A stretch of DNA of 64,000 nucleotides from contig NC_052133.2 of NCBI RefSeq assembly GCF_016086655.4, forward strand, positions 47,608,383 to 47,672,382, written 5' to 3'. Shown here one piece after another: positions 11,590-22,299 of this stretch. Both the position numbers and the translations under genes were made by a program. The first letter of the stretch is position 1. Each line of letters starts with the position of its first letter. Origin of the DNA: Lepeophtheirus salmonis. Its lineage: Eukaryota; Arthropoda; Copepoda; Siphonostomatoida; Caligidae. The notes under the pieces are model-generated. The model was not told the origin of the DNA. It was given only the letters and a program-made list of their open reading frames with translations, and searched no databases.

Positions 11590-11889
11590 GAAATATTGAA
11601 CAGCCCGCAGAATGAGGCTCAGCTCATATGACAACTGAAGTGCGAAAAGGCTGCAAAGACAATTTTGAACACTTTTAAGGGCCTCCCTTTTCAACCATTT
11701 CAGAACCCCTTTGACCATGCAATGTGGTGTTATGCTTCAGAAGGACAATGCAGTTTTCAGGCTCAATAATGACAGTCCCTCAGACCGTGTAGACAAAATA
11801 CTATTAAAGACTTTATGAGTACTATCTGCAAGTCCGTGACAAGGCGTCTTCTCCAAGTTTTTCAAGACAAGGGCAAGCACATCGAATGA
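11590..11889 (+). pseudogene. mariner transposase C-terminal fragment M2
   Basis: Forward-strand reading gives DNFEHF, then NPFDHAMWCY, matching the NPLDY-x-W block that follows the third catalytic aspartate. After a decayed middle it gives STICKSVTRRLLQVFQDKGK and HIE-stop. The Ile/Val-C-K-x-F/V-x-R-R-L and Gly-x-His-Ile-Glu ending is typical of mariner C-termini. Only the last quarter is present, and it has frameshifts. It sits directly upstream of M3 in the same orientation. Confidence 0.6.
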
Positions 11890-11994
11890 GATTGCTGTGT
11901 GAAACCTTTAAAAAGTTATAATTAATACATATTCTAATACAAACTATGTTCTGTGAGTTTTTTGATGGACACTAATTACGGACAAATCTGTAGA

Positions 11995-12735
11995 CCTGAC
12001 TCATCATGGGTCCATGATCCGGTTCTTCTACGACAAGAAGATGTGGACTGTAGATCAGAGCAGAAACTGTATAAATGACCACTTCTTGTCCTTCTCCGTT
12101 GATGAAGTAAACTCAATACTTATGAACAAACATCCTGTAAGGTCCATGATGCTTGGAATTGTGGCTTCAGTTTAGAAGAGGATACCACCCATCTGGCTCC
12201 CCACAAAGACCAGGGTGGACACAGAGGAGTACCTTTTGGTCATTAGGACAAAGGTGAAAGCCTATCTGGAGGCCAACTAACCATCGGGTACTATGTCTGG
12301 TAGCAGGATAATCACCAAGCCACAAAAAGAAGCAGACAAAAAAAAGGCTATATGGAAGTCTGGCCGACCTCTGAAAACCAAAATGGGGACCCTATCCTAA
12401 CTCAAACTCAGCCTTTCCTGACTATAGTATTTGGGAGGACATGGAAAGGGAGATTAAACAGGTCCCATACCATACTATATATAAATGTCCTGAAGTCTGA
12501 TATGGACCTGGAGTGTGAGACCATATCCGAGGAATTCTTCCTGAAGGTGGGCTCTGACTTTAGGTATGAGTTGTGTGTAGAGGACAGTGGCAGTCATTTT
12601 GAAAAATCAAAGATGTAAAAAACTTTTGTACATTTCCATTTTAAATGTTAACTTATGTCCTTTTGAAATTCATGAATTATGCAGTCAAACATCACCAAGA
12701 TTCATTTTGTGACAATTAGGGTTCAACATACTGTA
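11995..12735 (+). mobile_element. mariner remnant M3 with 3' terminal repeat
   Basis: A transposase from the first catalytic block to the C-terminus is readable across frames. RFFYDKKMWTVDQ holds the first Asp, MMLGIVAS is the conserved strand after it, and YVWQQD holds the second Asp. Then come DYSIWEDMEREIKQVP and an ending SGSHFEK. The third Asp position (normally SPDLNP) has decayed to an Asn/Ser-rich run. The right end, AACATACTGTA at 12725-12735, is shared in reverse complement with the right end of M12 (ACACATACTGTA at 36393-36404). The N-terminal third is missing. Confidence 0.8.
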
Positions 12736-13019
12736 GTAGTAAGTAAATACTTCCTTTCCACGAAACAGAACATTTTGTGATTTTTTGGGATATTTATATA
12801 TAAATCAGCACATTAGGTTTATATTAAGAGAATGATATAACACATGCAATGACTACAAAAGATTTGAGCTTTGATTAAACGTAATAAATTAAGATAAGAT
12901 TGACCATAAATTATTGTTAATAGAATAAGTTAAAATAAAAAGAGTTAATAACAGTGAAGATAACAGAAACAAGCACCATTAAAATGGTAATTTTTCTTTA
13001 TATTAAGAGATGACAGGAT

Positions 13020-13190
13020 TTTATTTTTGGAAAAAAATTTGAAAAATTAAATTAAATTTCTAATAATACATTTTTTGAAAATAAATTTCAAGTACTAAAT
13101 TTTCTAGTAAAAAACAAAAAATCCATAATTCGCTGGGCTACATCCCTTCCAGCCCACCCTCTGTGGACGCCCCTGGTCCAGCAGACGAAC
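13020..13190 (-). repeat. AT-rich minisatellite with GC-rich tail, copy 1
   Basis: Degenerate units of the form AAAATTTGAAAAATTAAAT and AAAAATCCATA end at a GC-rich block containing GGGCTACATC, CCAGCCCACC and GGACGCCCCTGG. The same junction occurs at 59690-59755 and, inverted, at 48405-48465. That indicates one repeat family and not random simple sequence. Confidence 0.6.
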
Positions 13191-13329
13191 CATACCGACA
13201 CACAATTAAATCTCATATATTAGAAGGTTCGCCAAGTCCTTTACATTTCAAACCACCCAAGTTTGCTCAAAGTTGTGAAACGCAACTGTTAGCTTGAGTA
13301 GATTCTTAGTAGTAACAATTTGTTTTACT

Positions 13330-13560
13330 TTACGTCTATTTTGAGCTATCTGGTAGATCAATACTTGGCACTGGGATCGTTTGATCCCAGAGCAACAGGG
13401 ATAGACGCTTTCACAACGTGATGCAGTCCTTACCCGAACTACTTTTCTCCGATTCCTCTTATTTCAAAAATCTTCTTGAGATTGAACTCCTCGACGACGA
13501 GTCGTCGAGCTATCATTGAAAAATGCAATGGAAGGGCGTCAGAGGGACCTCCTCTCCCTC
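13330..13560 (+). other. GC-richer island with hairpins and a short peptide frame
   Basis: This block is less AT-rich than its surroundings. It holds two hairpins: CTGGGATC/GATCCCAG at 13371-13390 with a 4-base loop, and CTCGACGAC/GTCGTCGAG at 13490-13509. A forward frame runs from a stop near 13382 to a stop near 13520 and reads RRFHNVMQSLPELLFSDSSY, then FKNLLEIELLDDE. The acidic/aromatic style faintly recalls the N-terminal part of PIF/Harbinger nucleases, but I see no catalytic motif. I leave it unassigned. Confidence 0.3.
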
Positions 13561-14097
13561 TCTTTGGACTAAATGGAATATCTCATTTTAATTTTTGTAT
13601 CATTTTTTAACTATTCCATCTATTTTAGACCAGTAAATATCAAATAAATTGCTAAAAATACTAAATAAATATAAGACATGGAGAAAAAATATAACCATAT
13701 TTTAAAATAATCTTAGCAACACATGTTTGGTGAATCAAAAATATATAATTTGTTATTTTTATTGTAAAAACATTAAATGTTTATGTTTGATAAATATTAT
13801 ATTAAATATTCATTACTTTATGCAAATTTTGAGAATCAAATGAGTCACATCTGTTTTTAAAGGGGTTGCATATATTATATAAAATTATACCAAGATATTA
13901 TGTATAATTTTGTAGGTACCGTTACACGACTCAGTCCGTTCATCTAAAAAAAGAAGAATCCAAGAAATCAAAAGGAAAATCAAAGTAAAGACTTTTAAGG
14001 AAAATAGTTTATTAAGTTCACTAAACTTAGTGATTATTTTAGAATTGTGGTTCAGCCATTGTTTGTGCATAAACAAATTATAATAAACATTTTGTCA

Positions 14098-14470
14098 TCA
14101 TGACTGAGGGAAAAGACAAAAAACAGCTCATCTCTGACAATGAAGTTGAGGTGGTTATGATTATGGACATTGTGGAGTGCTCCAGGAGTCTGGTTTTCAA
14201 GGTGGCCAATATTAAGAATGATGGAGAAGAGCTCACCAGGAAAACATGATGTGGATGGAACAATTTAAAGAGGGATCCAGCTTGCAGATGATCCAGAAGG
14301 ACCCCTCCAAATCAATTAATCACCTCGACAACGACTTCTCCGTGACTACAAGGAACATCATGATGGATGTGAAGGGAGACTGTCCTCATACACGAGGATC
14401 CCACACCACCTTCTGACAGAGATCATGAAGGCCAGGAACCTCTCGAGTGTACATTTTGCTCCCCAATCCT
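14098..14470 (+). pseudogene. mariner transposase N-terminal fragment M4
   Basis: The first frame opens at a Met and reads KKQLISDNEVEVVMIMDIVE, then SRSLVFKVANIKNDGEELTR and KT-stop. A Cys-Gly-x-Asn-Asn-x-Lys-Arg-Asp motif follows, as in the GGHNKKRD linker of mariner transposases. A shifted part with NQLI...TTTSP corresponds to the second helix-turn-helix. The rest of the protein is absent, so this is an N-terminal relic with several lesions. Confidence 0.55.
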
Positions 14471-14783
14471 GTATGTAATTTTAATAGATAAAAATATACG
14501 CCAGTCTGTGTGTATACATATGTATACGGGGTTACATAATTAAATGTGGATTTCCGTGGCTTTAGGGCAATGTAGCTATCCCGTCGACGTGCCCTTCATG
14601 TTTGCAGTAATAAAACTATGTTAACGAATTGTTTACTGAGTTCCTTTATAATTTTGAGATGTGTAGGATCCAAGGTGTGGGAGGAAGTGGCACATGATTG
14701 AATGCCATGACAATCCTATTTCTTCTACTTCAGGGCCACATCTTTTGTGAACTTTGTCCGAAGTTTTTTTTATGTAATTGCAT

Positions 14784-15608
14784 AAAATGTGCGTCAGCCA
14801 ATGGCAGAAACATCTTAAAGGGCAATTTTCTATAAAATAAAGTAAATTTCAATTTTCATATGATATTTTTTTTTTTGTTCAAATCAGACAACAACAAGTA
14901 TTTGAACTAGAAGCAAAAAAACAACGAGTTGCATACTTGCTCCTCGCCAAAATACGATTGCCCTCAATTTGTGAGATTGTTTATTAAGGAAAAACACTTG
15001 TTTATGAGGTGAAGAAGAAAATCAAGAATGTGTAAAGTCTGGAAAGGAAGCTGGAGAGTTGAGGACAGAATAAAGGTATGACTTATGAGTTTTTGGAGCA
15101 AGTGAGGGACACCATTGAGGACAATCCAACAAGGCTAATGTGTAAACTGTCAGGGGGGGGGAGTGTCTCTGATGTTATGGTGTGCAGAGCAGTGGGGCAT
15201 CTTGGTATTACCTCATATTTTAGAAGGAAACGTTCGCTATTTATGGAATTGGCCAAAATTGAGGAGTGGTGCCGATCTAATCTGTCTGATTTCTACCATC
15301 CAACATTTGACCCAATCATCCCCTGACTGTGCTCCCCTAGATTATGAATTATGGAAATTAGAGCCTGAGGCAACCCCAACTCGTCTGTCAACTCCCTTAA
15401 ACCTGCTGTTGAGGAGTAATTGGCTGCCATGCCGGACAACTATATTGTGAGAGTCAGTAATGCCTTCATGGCAGAATTGAGGCCATGGTTGAAGCAGAAG
15501 GTGGATATCTTGATAAATAAAAGTGGAATATGTAAATAATTGATTGCTCTAATAAATATTTTTTTATTACAGCCACTTCAGCCTGCATGACTCGCTGACG
15601 CACGCTGT
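14784..15608 (+). mobile_element. mariner M5, internally deleted, with inverted ends
   Basis: The left end carries TGTGCGTCAGCCAATGGCAG near 14789. The right end, read in reverse complement from 15608, gives TACAGCGTGCGTCAGCGAGT then CATGCAG, so the two ends are imperfect inverted repeats. The roughly 825-bp unit contains an N-terminal and a C-terminal transposase part but lacks the catalytic centre. Like M1 and M6 it is a deletion derivative. Confidence 0.7.
15078..15520 (+). pseudogene. M5 transposase remnant
   Basis: The first frame (15078-15250) reads EFLEQVRDTIEDNPTRLMCK then VMVCRAVGHLGITSYFRRK, the second DNA-binding helix set of mariner transposases. The overlapping frame carries SPDCAPLDYELWKLE, the third-aspartate block. 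The last part gives MPDNYIVRVSNAFMAEL and ends VEAEGGYLDK-stop. The segment between (SDE and QDGA motifs) is deleted. Two frameshifts separate the readable parts. Confidence 0.75.
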
Positions 15609-16310
15609 ATATCTGGAGAAAAAAATGGAAACATGTAATTTCCTTTTTTGTAGTAATATATTTTTATTGCTAATTAAATTTTATTTGCGCAAAAATATCT
15701 TTTTGTTTTAAAGGAAGAGGGATTTGGCGGATAAAGTCTTTAAAATTATATCTCTGGGATAGTTCCAAAAGTATATTTTACGACGCAATGCTTAAGACAT
15801 TTGTATTTTGCAATTGCTTTAAAAAATGAAGGATAGAAAATGATAAATGAAAAAAATAAGATGAGATGACATTCACAAAAGTTTAACTTCAAAATAATCT
15901 ATAACAAGTCATGTTCTGTCATGATAAGACATAACTTCACAGTGTTTTGGCAGTTGTTGTGACTCTCAAAATGAATCCATTGTTTGTACTTGTTTATTAC
16001 ATATATTAAAAGAATATATTTTCATGATAAAGAACGAAAATAAGTAAATTGATCATCAAAAAAAGATACTTTTTGCAAAAGGGATTCTTTGAGGGGAGAG
16101 GAATCAAATGAGATTACTGAATGCCGTTAAACTAGCTATTCCAGAAATATATGTAGCTAGGTAAAAATACATTTAAAAACTACCTAAAAACTTCTCCCTG
16201 ACACTGGTTATATGGCAGGGTCCTTTATATGTACATTGTAGATACGACTAGGAATGGGATTTTTGGAAAGTGTGAGGAAAAAACAAGAGTAGAATTTATG
16301 CTAAGTGATG
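15609..16310. other. AT-rich non-coding stretch
   Basis: I see no open frame, repeat end or RNA gene here. Confidence 0.4.
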
Positions 16311-16319
16311 AAAATTGGG

Positions 16320-16760
16320 AGCGTTTATTAGCTCGTCTGTTTTTTTGGAGTTTGCAAACTGAAGAGAAAATTTTCTTTTCCTCTGCTGTCGTCATTATTA
16401 TTTAATTCCTGAGGAGTGAAGTACACCTTTTCTATTAAACCGCATATCATTGATGGATACAAAACCGGATTGAACATTTGTGTGTGCTCATATAGCAGGG
16501 AGAGTAACCCTGAAGATTTGTTGTGGGAGTTATAAGTGTGTGTGCTCTTAAAACATGGAGAGTAAAAGATTTGTTGTGGACTTATAATTTTATCTCCTTG
16601 TCAACTCCGAGTAGTATGGATGTTCGACGTCGGAGTGATTCTTGTTTATATTCTTGCTGCTTTTAGTTGATTTCATGAAATGTCATGACAGCTACGCTAC
16701 TTTTCTCCAAAATATGGGGGAAAAAATTGGTATCCCACGATATTCTTCTCCAGATGATTT
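16320..16760 (+). repeat. repeat A plus module C, with an internal ~55-bp tandem duplication
   Basis: Repeat A (TTTAATTCCTGAGGAGTGAA) is followed by two adjacent copies of a GTGTGTGCTCNTA...GAGAGTAA...GATTTGTTGTGG unit (16478-16536 and 16537-16587). Module C then follows: GACTTATAATTTTATC, CTCCGAGTAGTATGGATG, and TGAAATGTCATGACAGCTAC. The duplication is unique to this copy. Confidence 0.65.
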
Positions 16761-16865
16761 TGGAACATTGAATTCATAGTTTCACAGAACAAATTTGTAG
16801 AGCCTATGGGTTATATTAGTGGTTGTGTCGAACATTTCTAGCTCAATTAGGCGATTTTTTTGATT

Positions 16866-17095
16866 TTTTTTTTGAAGAATGGACATTTTGCCGAACGTAC
16901 AATTAACCGAATGTACATCTTGCATTAAGATGAAATTACTCACAATCATATTAATCACAATTATGTTGCTTCACGATCATATTACTTATAACATTTGTGT
17001 CTCACAATGACTATGTACACCACGATTTTACCCTGCACTAATATTACCCCAACGATTTTGTCTGGAAAAAATTTTCTACAATCATATTACAGTGA
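16866..17095. repeat. degenerate tandem repeat, CACAATCATATTA type
   Basis: Recurring motifs spaced about 20-24 bases apart read CACAATCATATTA, CACAATTATGTTG, CACGATCATATTAC, CACAATGACTATG, CACGATTTTACC and ACAATCATATTAC. The block starts after GACATTTTGCCGAACGTAC, which resembles the units of the next array. Confidence 0.6.
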
Positions 17096-17169
17096 ACCCC
17101 TATTTATAATATCATCATTTTAATTTTAATTAAAATATGCAAATCGTAGATATCAAAAAATAGAATATC

Positions 17170-17335
17170 ATTTTTCGGCGAAATGTCCCAAATCCTCCTG
17201 CAGCGAAATTTCTCTTCGGTAAATTGTCCTTCAGCAAAATCTACATTCGCCAAATTATCCTTCGGCAAAATTTCTGTTCGGCAAATTGTCCTTCTTCGAA
17301 ATATCATTTGGCAAAAATGTGTTCGGCCAAAAGTT
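17170..17335. repeat. degenerate 17-18-bp minisatellite, TTCGGCAAA type
   Basis: About eight units are visible: CTTCGGTAAATTGTC, CTTCAGCAAAATCTA, CATTCGCCAAATTATC, CTTCGGCAAAATTTC, TGTTCGGCAAATTGTC, CTTCTTCGAAATATC, ATTTGGCAAAAATGTG and TTCGGCCAAAAG. The 94-codon frame over it is a product of the repeat and not a gene. Confidence 0.75.
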
Positions 17336-17399
17336 CAATCACAGTATAGAACACATTCGTTGAACGTAGAGGTTATATTTTATTCAGGGTATTTTATAC

Positions 17400-19185
17400 A
17401 CCATTTTGGTATATTGACAATAGTTTTAAGATTGAAAAATCATAAAGATTGTGACAGAATCATTTAGGGGGAGGGGGGAGAGGAATGAAACATTTCAATA
17501 TGGCTGCTTCTACCACGTCCTGATTTTTGATTTTCAAGGATAAGCATGTTAAAGAATTTTGACCTCATTTTTTAATACTACAAGTAAAATTTGTTGTTTT
17601 TGTCGAACAAATATTCGAACTTGTTTCTTAAGGTGAAAATATTAGTAATGATCGGCAATTTTGCTGATTAATTATTTATTATTTTCAAACTGCCTTTGTA
17701 TATTACGCCAATTTCATTAAGCGTGAACTCTAAGTTCACACACCCATGGATTACTTTACATCTGGATGTACTTCTCACTTTTAAGAACAAACAACCTCTC
17801 TAATATCACCAAGTAGTATTTTACTGATTTTTAAAAACAAAACATGTTATATATCATGTAATTAAGCATATTTATATATAATATCAGTGTAACTTACTAA
17901 TTCATTCTCTTCTGCTGACGTTCTTATAGGTAAAATATTAAATTGCTTTTTGTCCAGGAGGTTTAATAAAATGTATTTACTCCATACTCAATAATATAGA
18001 ACACCTGAGATTAAAAGATATACCCAAACAGAAAATAATGAAATTTGATATTCGAATTAGGACTTCCTTCTATCAAAAAGCCCCCGTTAAGCATTTTCAA
18101 TGAATAAAATTTTTTACTAAACGATTTACAGTTTCATTTCCATATTCAATCACACAAACGAAGGTGTAGTCTGTGTGGCATGAGCACATGACTAGTTTTT
18201 ACTTTAAACTTAGATTTTCCCTTGTCATGAATTAAATTATAACAATAGCAGAAAATTAAAGAAATCCTGTTCAGATTGACAACTATAAAAAGCTAGGACA
18301 TAGTTTATATACCTCTAATTAGTATTTATTCATTTGCAGAATTGTTAAAATGTCCATTCCAAAGACGTCGTGACGTGTACACGTCCAATAGATGTGGAAA
18401 TTCACCTGTACTGCTCAAGGAGAGAAATTAAATTTCCTTCTGTATATGATGGTTTCAATTCTTTACCATTCCCTTTTTATAATGGGAGTCAGACTGCTTC
18501 CTACACTTTGTGGACCAAAATAGACCCAGACATTGTTCCATCACATTATATTGACTACCATTTATAAGTAATTGTTCAATTTTCTTATAAAACATTACCT
18601 TGGATTAAGAGGAATATATGTATCTTTATAAATAAACTTATACAATTTGGTGCTTATTATCACCGTCTGTAGTAACAAGAAACAGAAAAGTATTCACATC
18701 AAAGTCAATTTTGAAAAAAAAATGAAATTCCTAACAGTCGTTAGTATTCCAGTGATATTATGATATCAAATTGATTATGTCATTTACAATGTAAAATAAA
18801 AAGAATAACATTTTTTTTTTGATTTACGTTTTTTTGACGCATTTCAAAAACACTTTCACTGATTAACTTTTCCAAAAAACCCTTTAGATATTTGAAAATA
18901 GCTGGAAAATTATGTACTAAGGAAAGTATTTTGATCAATTTTGAATAGACCTACCACGGCCCAAATTTAAATTTAGCTGGATTGGACGTTTTTGCAACGA
19001 TTAAAGCAAGGAGGCTTGCTATCAATCTATGTAGGGTAAGGTCCTGCCCCCCCCCTCCCTTCCATTCAACTTCTTACGGCCCTGTTAATCACTCTAGGTA
19101 TGATCTATGGGTGAACTCAGTGAGGATGCTTTGTTAATTATAGAGTCAAAATGATGCTACTCTCAACGCCACTAGCGGACAAAAC
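17400..19185. other. non-coding stretch with a perfect palindrome
   Basis: Nothing gene-like is recognised. A perfect 14-bp palindrome, GACGTGTACACGTC, lies at 18372-18385. A related sequence (ACACGTC, two bases, GACGTGT) lies at 3382-3397 in a similar CCAAA context. Poly-C occurs near 19048. Confidence 0.4.
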
Positions 19186-19189
19186 TATT

Positions 19190-19320
19190 AACCATGTGAT
19201 CTTCTTCTTGCGAGATGTTTATTTCCTTCGTCTTGTAGATGTTTGCAGTGGAAACGTCATGCCAGCAAAGTGACTCTTCTCCAAAACATTCTTCAGATTG
19301 CCAGAATTACAATTCTTGCT
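19190..19320 (+). repeat. repeat A module C fragment
   Basis: It reads TGTTTATTTCCTTCGTC, GAAACGTCATGCCAGCAAAG, then CCAAAACATTCTTCAGATTG and CCAGAATTA. These follow the order of module C at 21.9, 44.0 and 50.7 kb. Confidence 0.55.
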
Positions 19321-19514
19321 TTATTTTTAGCAAACCTGCAGCAATACAGGTTTAGCAATTTAGCATTCCTGCAGGAATGTATTTGCACGTGGAGGAGAAG
19401 GGAAAAGGCTAAATTATATCGTGATGACGTCATAAGGGGTGTCCTGAGCATTTGGGGGTGACTGGGGTTTAATGCCAATTTTAAGGAAATGTTATTTTTT
19501 TTAAAGTACCAAAT

Positions 19515-19735
19515 TTGAGACAAAAAACTTTTAGAGTAATTTGAACAATATAAAGAAATTTTTGAGTAATTTTAAAATAATTTGAGCGAATTAAATAAAT
19601 TTTAGAGTAATTGAAATATGTTAATCAATTTTAGAGTAATTTGAACAAAATGAATATATTTTAGATTAATTTGAACAAAATTAATGAATTTTTTTTATTA
19701 ATTTGAACAAAACGAATCAATTTTTGAAAATATTG
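19515..19735. repeat. degenerate ~35-bp tandem repeat, GAGTAATTTGAAC type
   Basis: At least six units follow the pattern TTTTAGAGTAATTTGAACAA then AATNAATNAA. The last units drift to TTATTAATTTGAACAAAA. The block is strongly AT-rich and non-coding. Confidence 0.8.
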
Positions 19736-21140
19736 ACATTGAAATTTATTTAGGCCAAACTTATTTTCATATTACTATAAAAATTTATCATAAGTGTGGG
19801 GGTAAATGACCCGTATTATTCTGGTGCGACTGACCAGGAGCTCATACATTCTAAAACTCTATTTATAGTTTTTGGTACAAACAGGATTTATATGATTATC
19901 AATAAATTTTGTGGGATTAGAAAGGACTTTTTCAGTCATTATCAAATAAGGGATTTATCTCTCTCTTTCTGATTATTTTGTTTGTATCCAAGTAACATGT
20001 CTTGCAGTATACCGATGCATTTTGTATACAATGCAAAATTGGACAAAGAAAATTTCATAACTTGTACGAGTACATACCTACAGAAGTAGTAGATAGGACG
20101 AGTATACACATAAACATATATTATTCGCTCAACACTAATTATAATTATTATTCCACTTTTTGCAATTGAAGGGAAACGTGATTGAAAAATAAATATACAT
20201 TAAACTTATGTACAAGCAGAAATAAATAAGAAAATCAAGCTACCAGAGGCAATCTACTTCATTTGTAGGCTATATTTTCTCATACCTAATGTATACTTAA
20301 ATATACATTTGAATGTATTACAGAGGGTTTATCTCTCGGAATCCCGGTATCTTGCTTCCCGGATATTTCTCAGGGGCTTTACATCTATGGGAAACTAATT
20401 ATTTCATAATAACACATAAGGTAAAAAGTCTGGGGATGCACAAAGAAAACCCGGGTTTTTTGTCGAATTTTTTTCTTTTTTTAAATTATATTCTGTCAAA
20501 AAGTATCGGAAATTGTTTATTATAAATTGCCTGCGCTAAAGGGATTTGAAAACATCTTTGTGAGAGTGATTTGTAGACTAGTTTGCTTGCAACAGCTGGA
20601 TAAGTTGGTCTATCTTTCTAGTGCTTCAGAATGGTACGAACTGACTCGTGAGAGATGTTAAAGGCAATGTGATAACTCCCTTAAAGCTGGTATGACAATT
20701 TTTTTGTTCACGTTAATTTTCGAGTTTCTTTTAAAAGTAGCAGCGTTTCATATTATTTGAATTTGTGTAACTATGCAATTAGTTGATTATCATGTCATAT
20801 TAAAAAAGGGAGTACATATATATACACAGGAAGCACTGCATCTATTGCTTACTGATGTATATCGTATACATATATTCATATAGCAAATTTATCTGGATAT
20901 TGTACTCTGTAAAAACATTTTTAGAGTGTATTTTGGAACTGTGTAGATACTTGATATAAGAAATAGCAATGCAATCGAGCGTGCGCGTCATAATAAAAAG
21001 GAAAGAAAACAAAAGGGAGAAGGATATACCGGGAGTTGATTAAATATATGGACTATTTGTGGCAAATAATTAAATGAGTAATAAAATTCGTATGACGTAC
21101 TTTTTTTGAGAATTATTTAATAGAGAATTTATTCTGGTAT
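19736..21140. other. AT-rich non-coding stretch
   Basis: No gene is supported. Short fragments near 20800 (TGTCATATTAAAAAAGGGAG) and 20940-21000 (GTGTAGATACTTGATATAAG, then GCGTGCGCGTCATAA) recur at 30540-30590, 54080 and 59365. They are pieces of one dispersed repeat. Confidence 0.45.
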
Positions 21141-21154
21141 AAAATTTAATATAA

Positions 21155-21616
21155 TTACCGAATATAACCACCATCAGGTGCTATGACACCCTCCAAGCGC
21201 CCACGGAAGGTCTTGCACACATTGATGATGTAATGGTCTTCCGTGGCTGCCCATTGCTCATTGACGCTGCCCTTCAATGAGTCCAAATTCGGGTGGCGGA
21301 AAGCACATGCCTTCTTATCAATTTGCCACCACACACTGTAGTCAAGGGGATTCAAATCAGGCGATTGAGGTGGCCAAATGTTTTTGTGAAGGCTTCCTTC
21401 ACCTCATCCATATTGATTTTCCGTGGTCTGCCGGTCCGAACACTCTCCTTCAGATCTTTTCCCTCCTTGACAAGCTTCTGGACCATGAACACAGTAGTCC
21501 TGGATAGTCCAGTGTCTTTGATTATCTCCTTGACAGACCAACCGGCGCGGAGGAGAGTGGCAACCATTTGACGTAAAGACTTTGTTTGATGCGAGTAAGA
21601 AAAAAAACAAAGCCAA
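21155..21616 (-). pseudogene. mariner M6 transposase, N-terminus fused to C-terminus by deletion
   Basis: On the reverse strand an N-terminal helix-turn-helix reads WSVKEIIKDTGLSRTTVFMV, then LVKEGKDLKESVRTGRPRK with the GRPRK minor-groove motif. It continues KINMDEVKEAFTK. Directly after a frame change comes the C-terminal block: PPQSPDLNPLDYSVW (third Asp intact), DKKACAFRHPNLDSLKGSV, then CKTFRGRLEGVIAPDGGYIR-stop. About 200 residues containing the first two catalytic aspartates are missing. The two halves are otherwise well preserved, so this is one of the younger relics here. Confidence 0.85.
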
Positions 21617-21789
21617 AAGATTTAACGAGTTACTTGTGCTGGAATTTTTTATTCCCGGTCACAGAACCTCGAGATATAAGCGTTTAAAAATTAGTCCGCG
21701 TATTTATGAAGGTGTTAAAAAAATATGAAATTTTAAGTTTGTGCTCTTTTTGTAGTTGTACAATAAACATCATTTTTTAATTTACCAAA

Positions 21790-22290
21790 GCCATCATCAT
21801 TATTCATTTATTCTTGACGAGAAAACAATCAGTATAAAATAATCACTAGCCATTTCATAATCATTTGTGAAAGACAAATACCCACACTGAGGTTTGTTAT
21901 GGAGTAATATGTGTAAGTCCTTGTTGGGCTCAAAGTTGAATTGAAGATTGACATTGCTAGAACCGGATTGGATTGTTTGTTTATATCCGTAATCGCATGT
22001 GCTCCTTGCAGCTAATTTAATGAAACGTCATAACAGCTAAGCTCCTCTTCTCCTAAACATTTTTCAGGGTGACCAGTATTATTTCCAGCTATGGTTATAA
22101 TTGTAAGATCTTGTTGGACACAGAGTAGAATTGAGGATCGACATCCATATATCATTGCAAGATACGTAGTGGGGGATTGTAGCTGCTCGCAGCTAATTTT
22201 TATGAAACATCATGATAACTAAGCTGCCCCTCTCCCAAACATTCTTCAACTTGTCAGAGGGACCACATTCGTTTTGTTGTCTTTTTAGCA
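21790..22290 (+). repeat. repeat A followed by module C, then a second module C
   Basis: The first unit reads TTTATTCTTGACGAGAAAAC and AAGTCCTTGTTGGGCTC. It goes on to TTGAATTGAAGATTGAC and AATTTAATGAAACGTCATAA, then CAGCTAAGCTCCTC. From about 22090 the module repeats: ATCTTGTTGGACACAGAG, TTGAGGATCGACATCC, GCTGCTCGCAGCTAA, then CATCATGATAACTAAGC. This is two copies in direct order. Confidence 0.7.
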
Positions 22291-22299
22291 TACCAGCAG

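Noticed and set aside
17094..17120. Possible pogo-type end (TACAGTGAACCCC)
   Set aside because: I could not find a matching inverted end in the next 1.5 kb, and the short match alone is not enough.
16866..17335. CRISPR-like spacing of short repeats
   Set aside because: Units are degenerate and without unique spacers, and the surrounding DNA is clearly eukaryotic. These are minisatellites.
17183..17467. 94-codon forward frame with repeated residues
   Set aside because: The repetition comes from the 17-18-bp minisatellite. There is nothing to suggest a real repeat protein.
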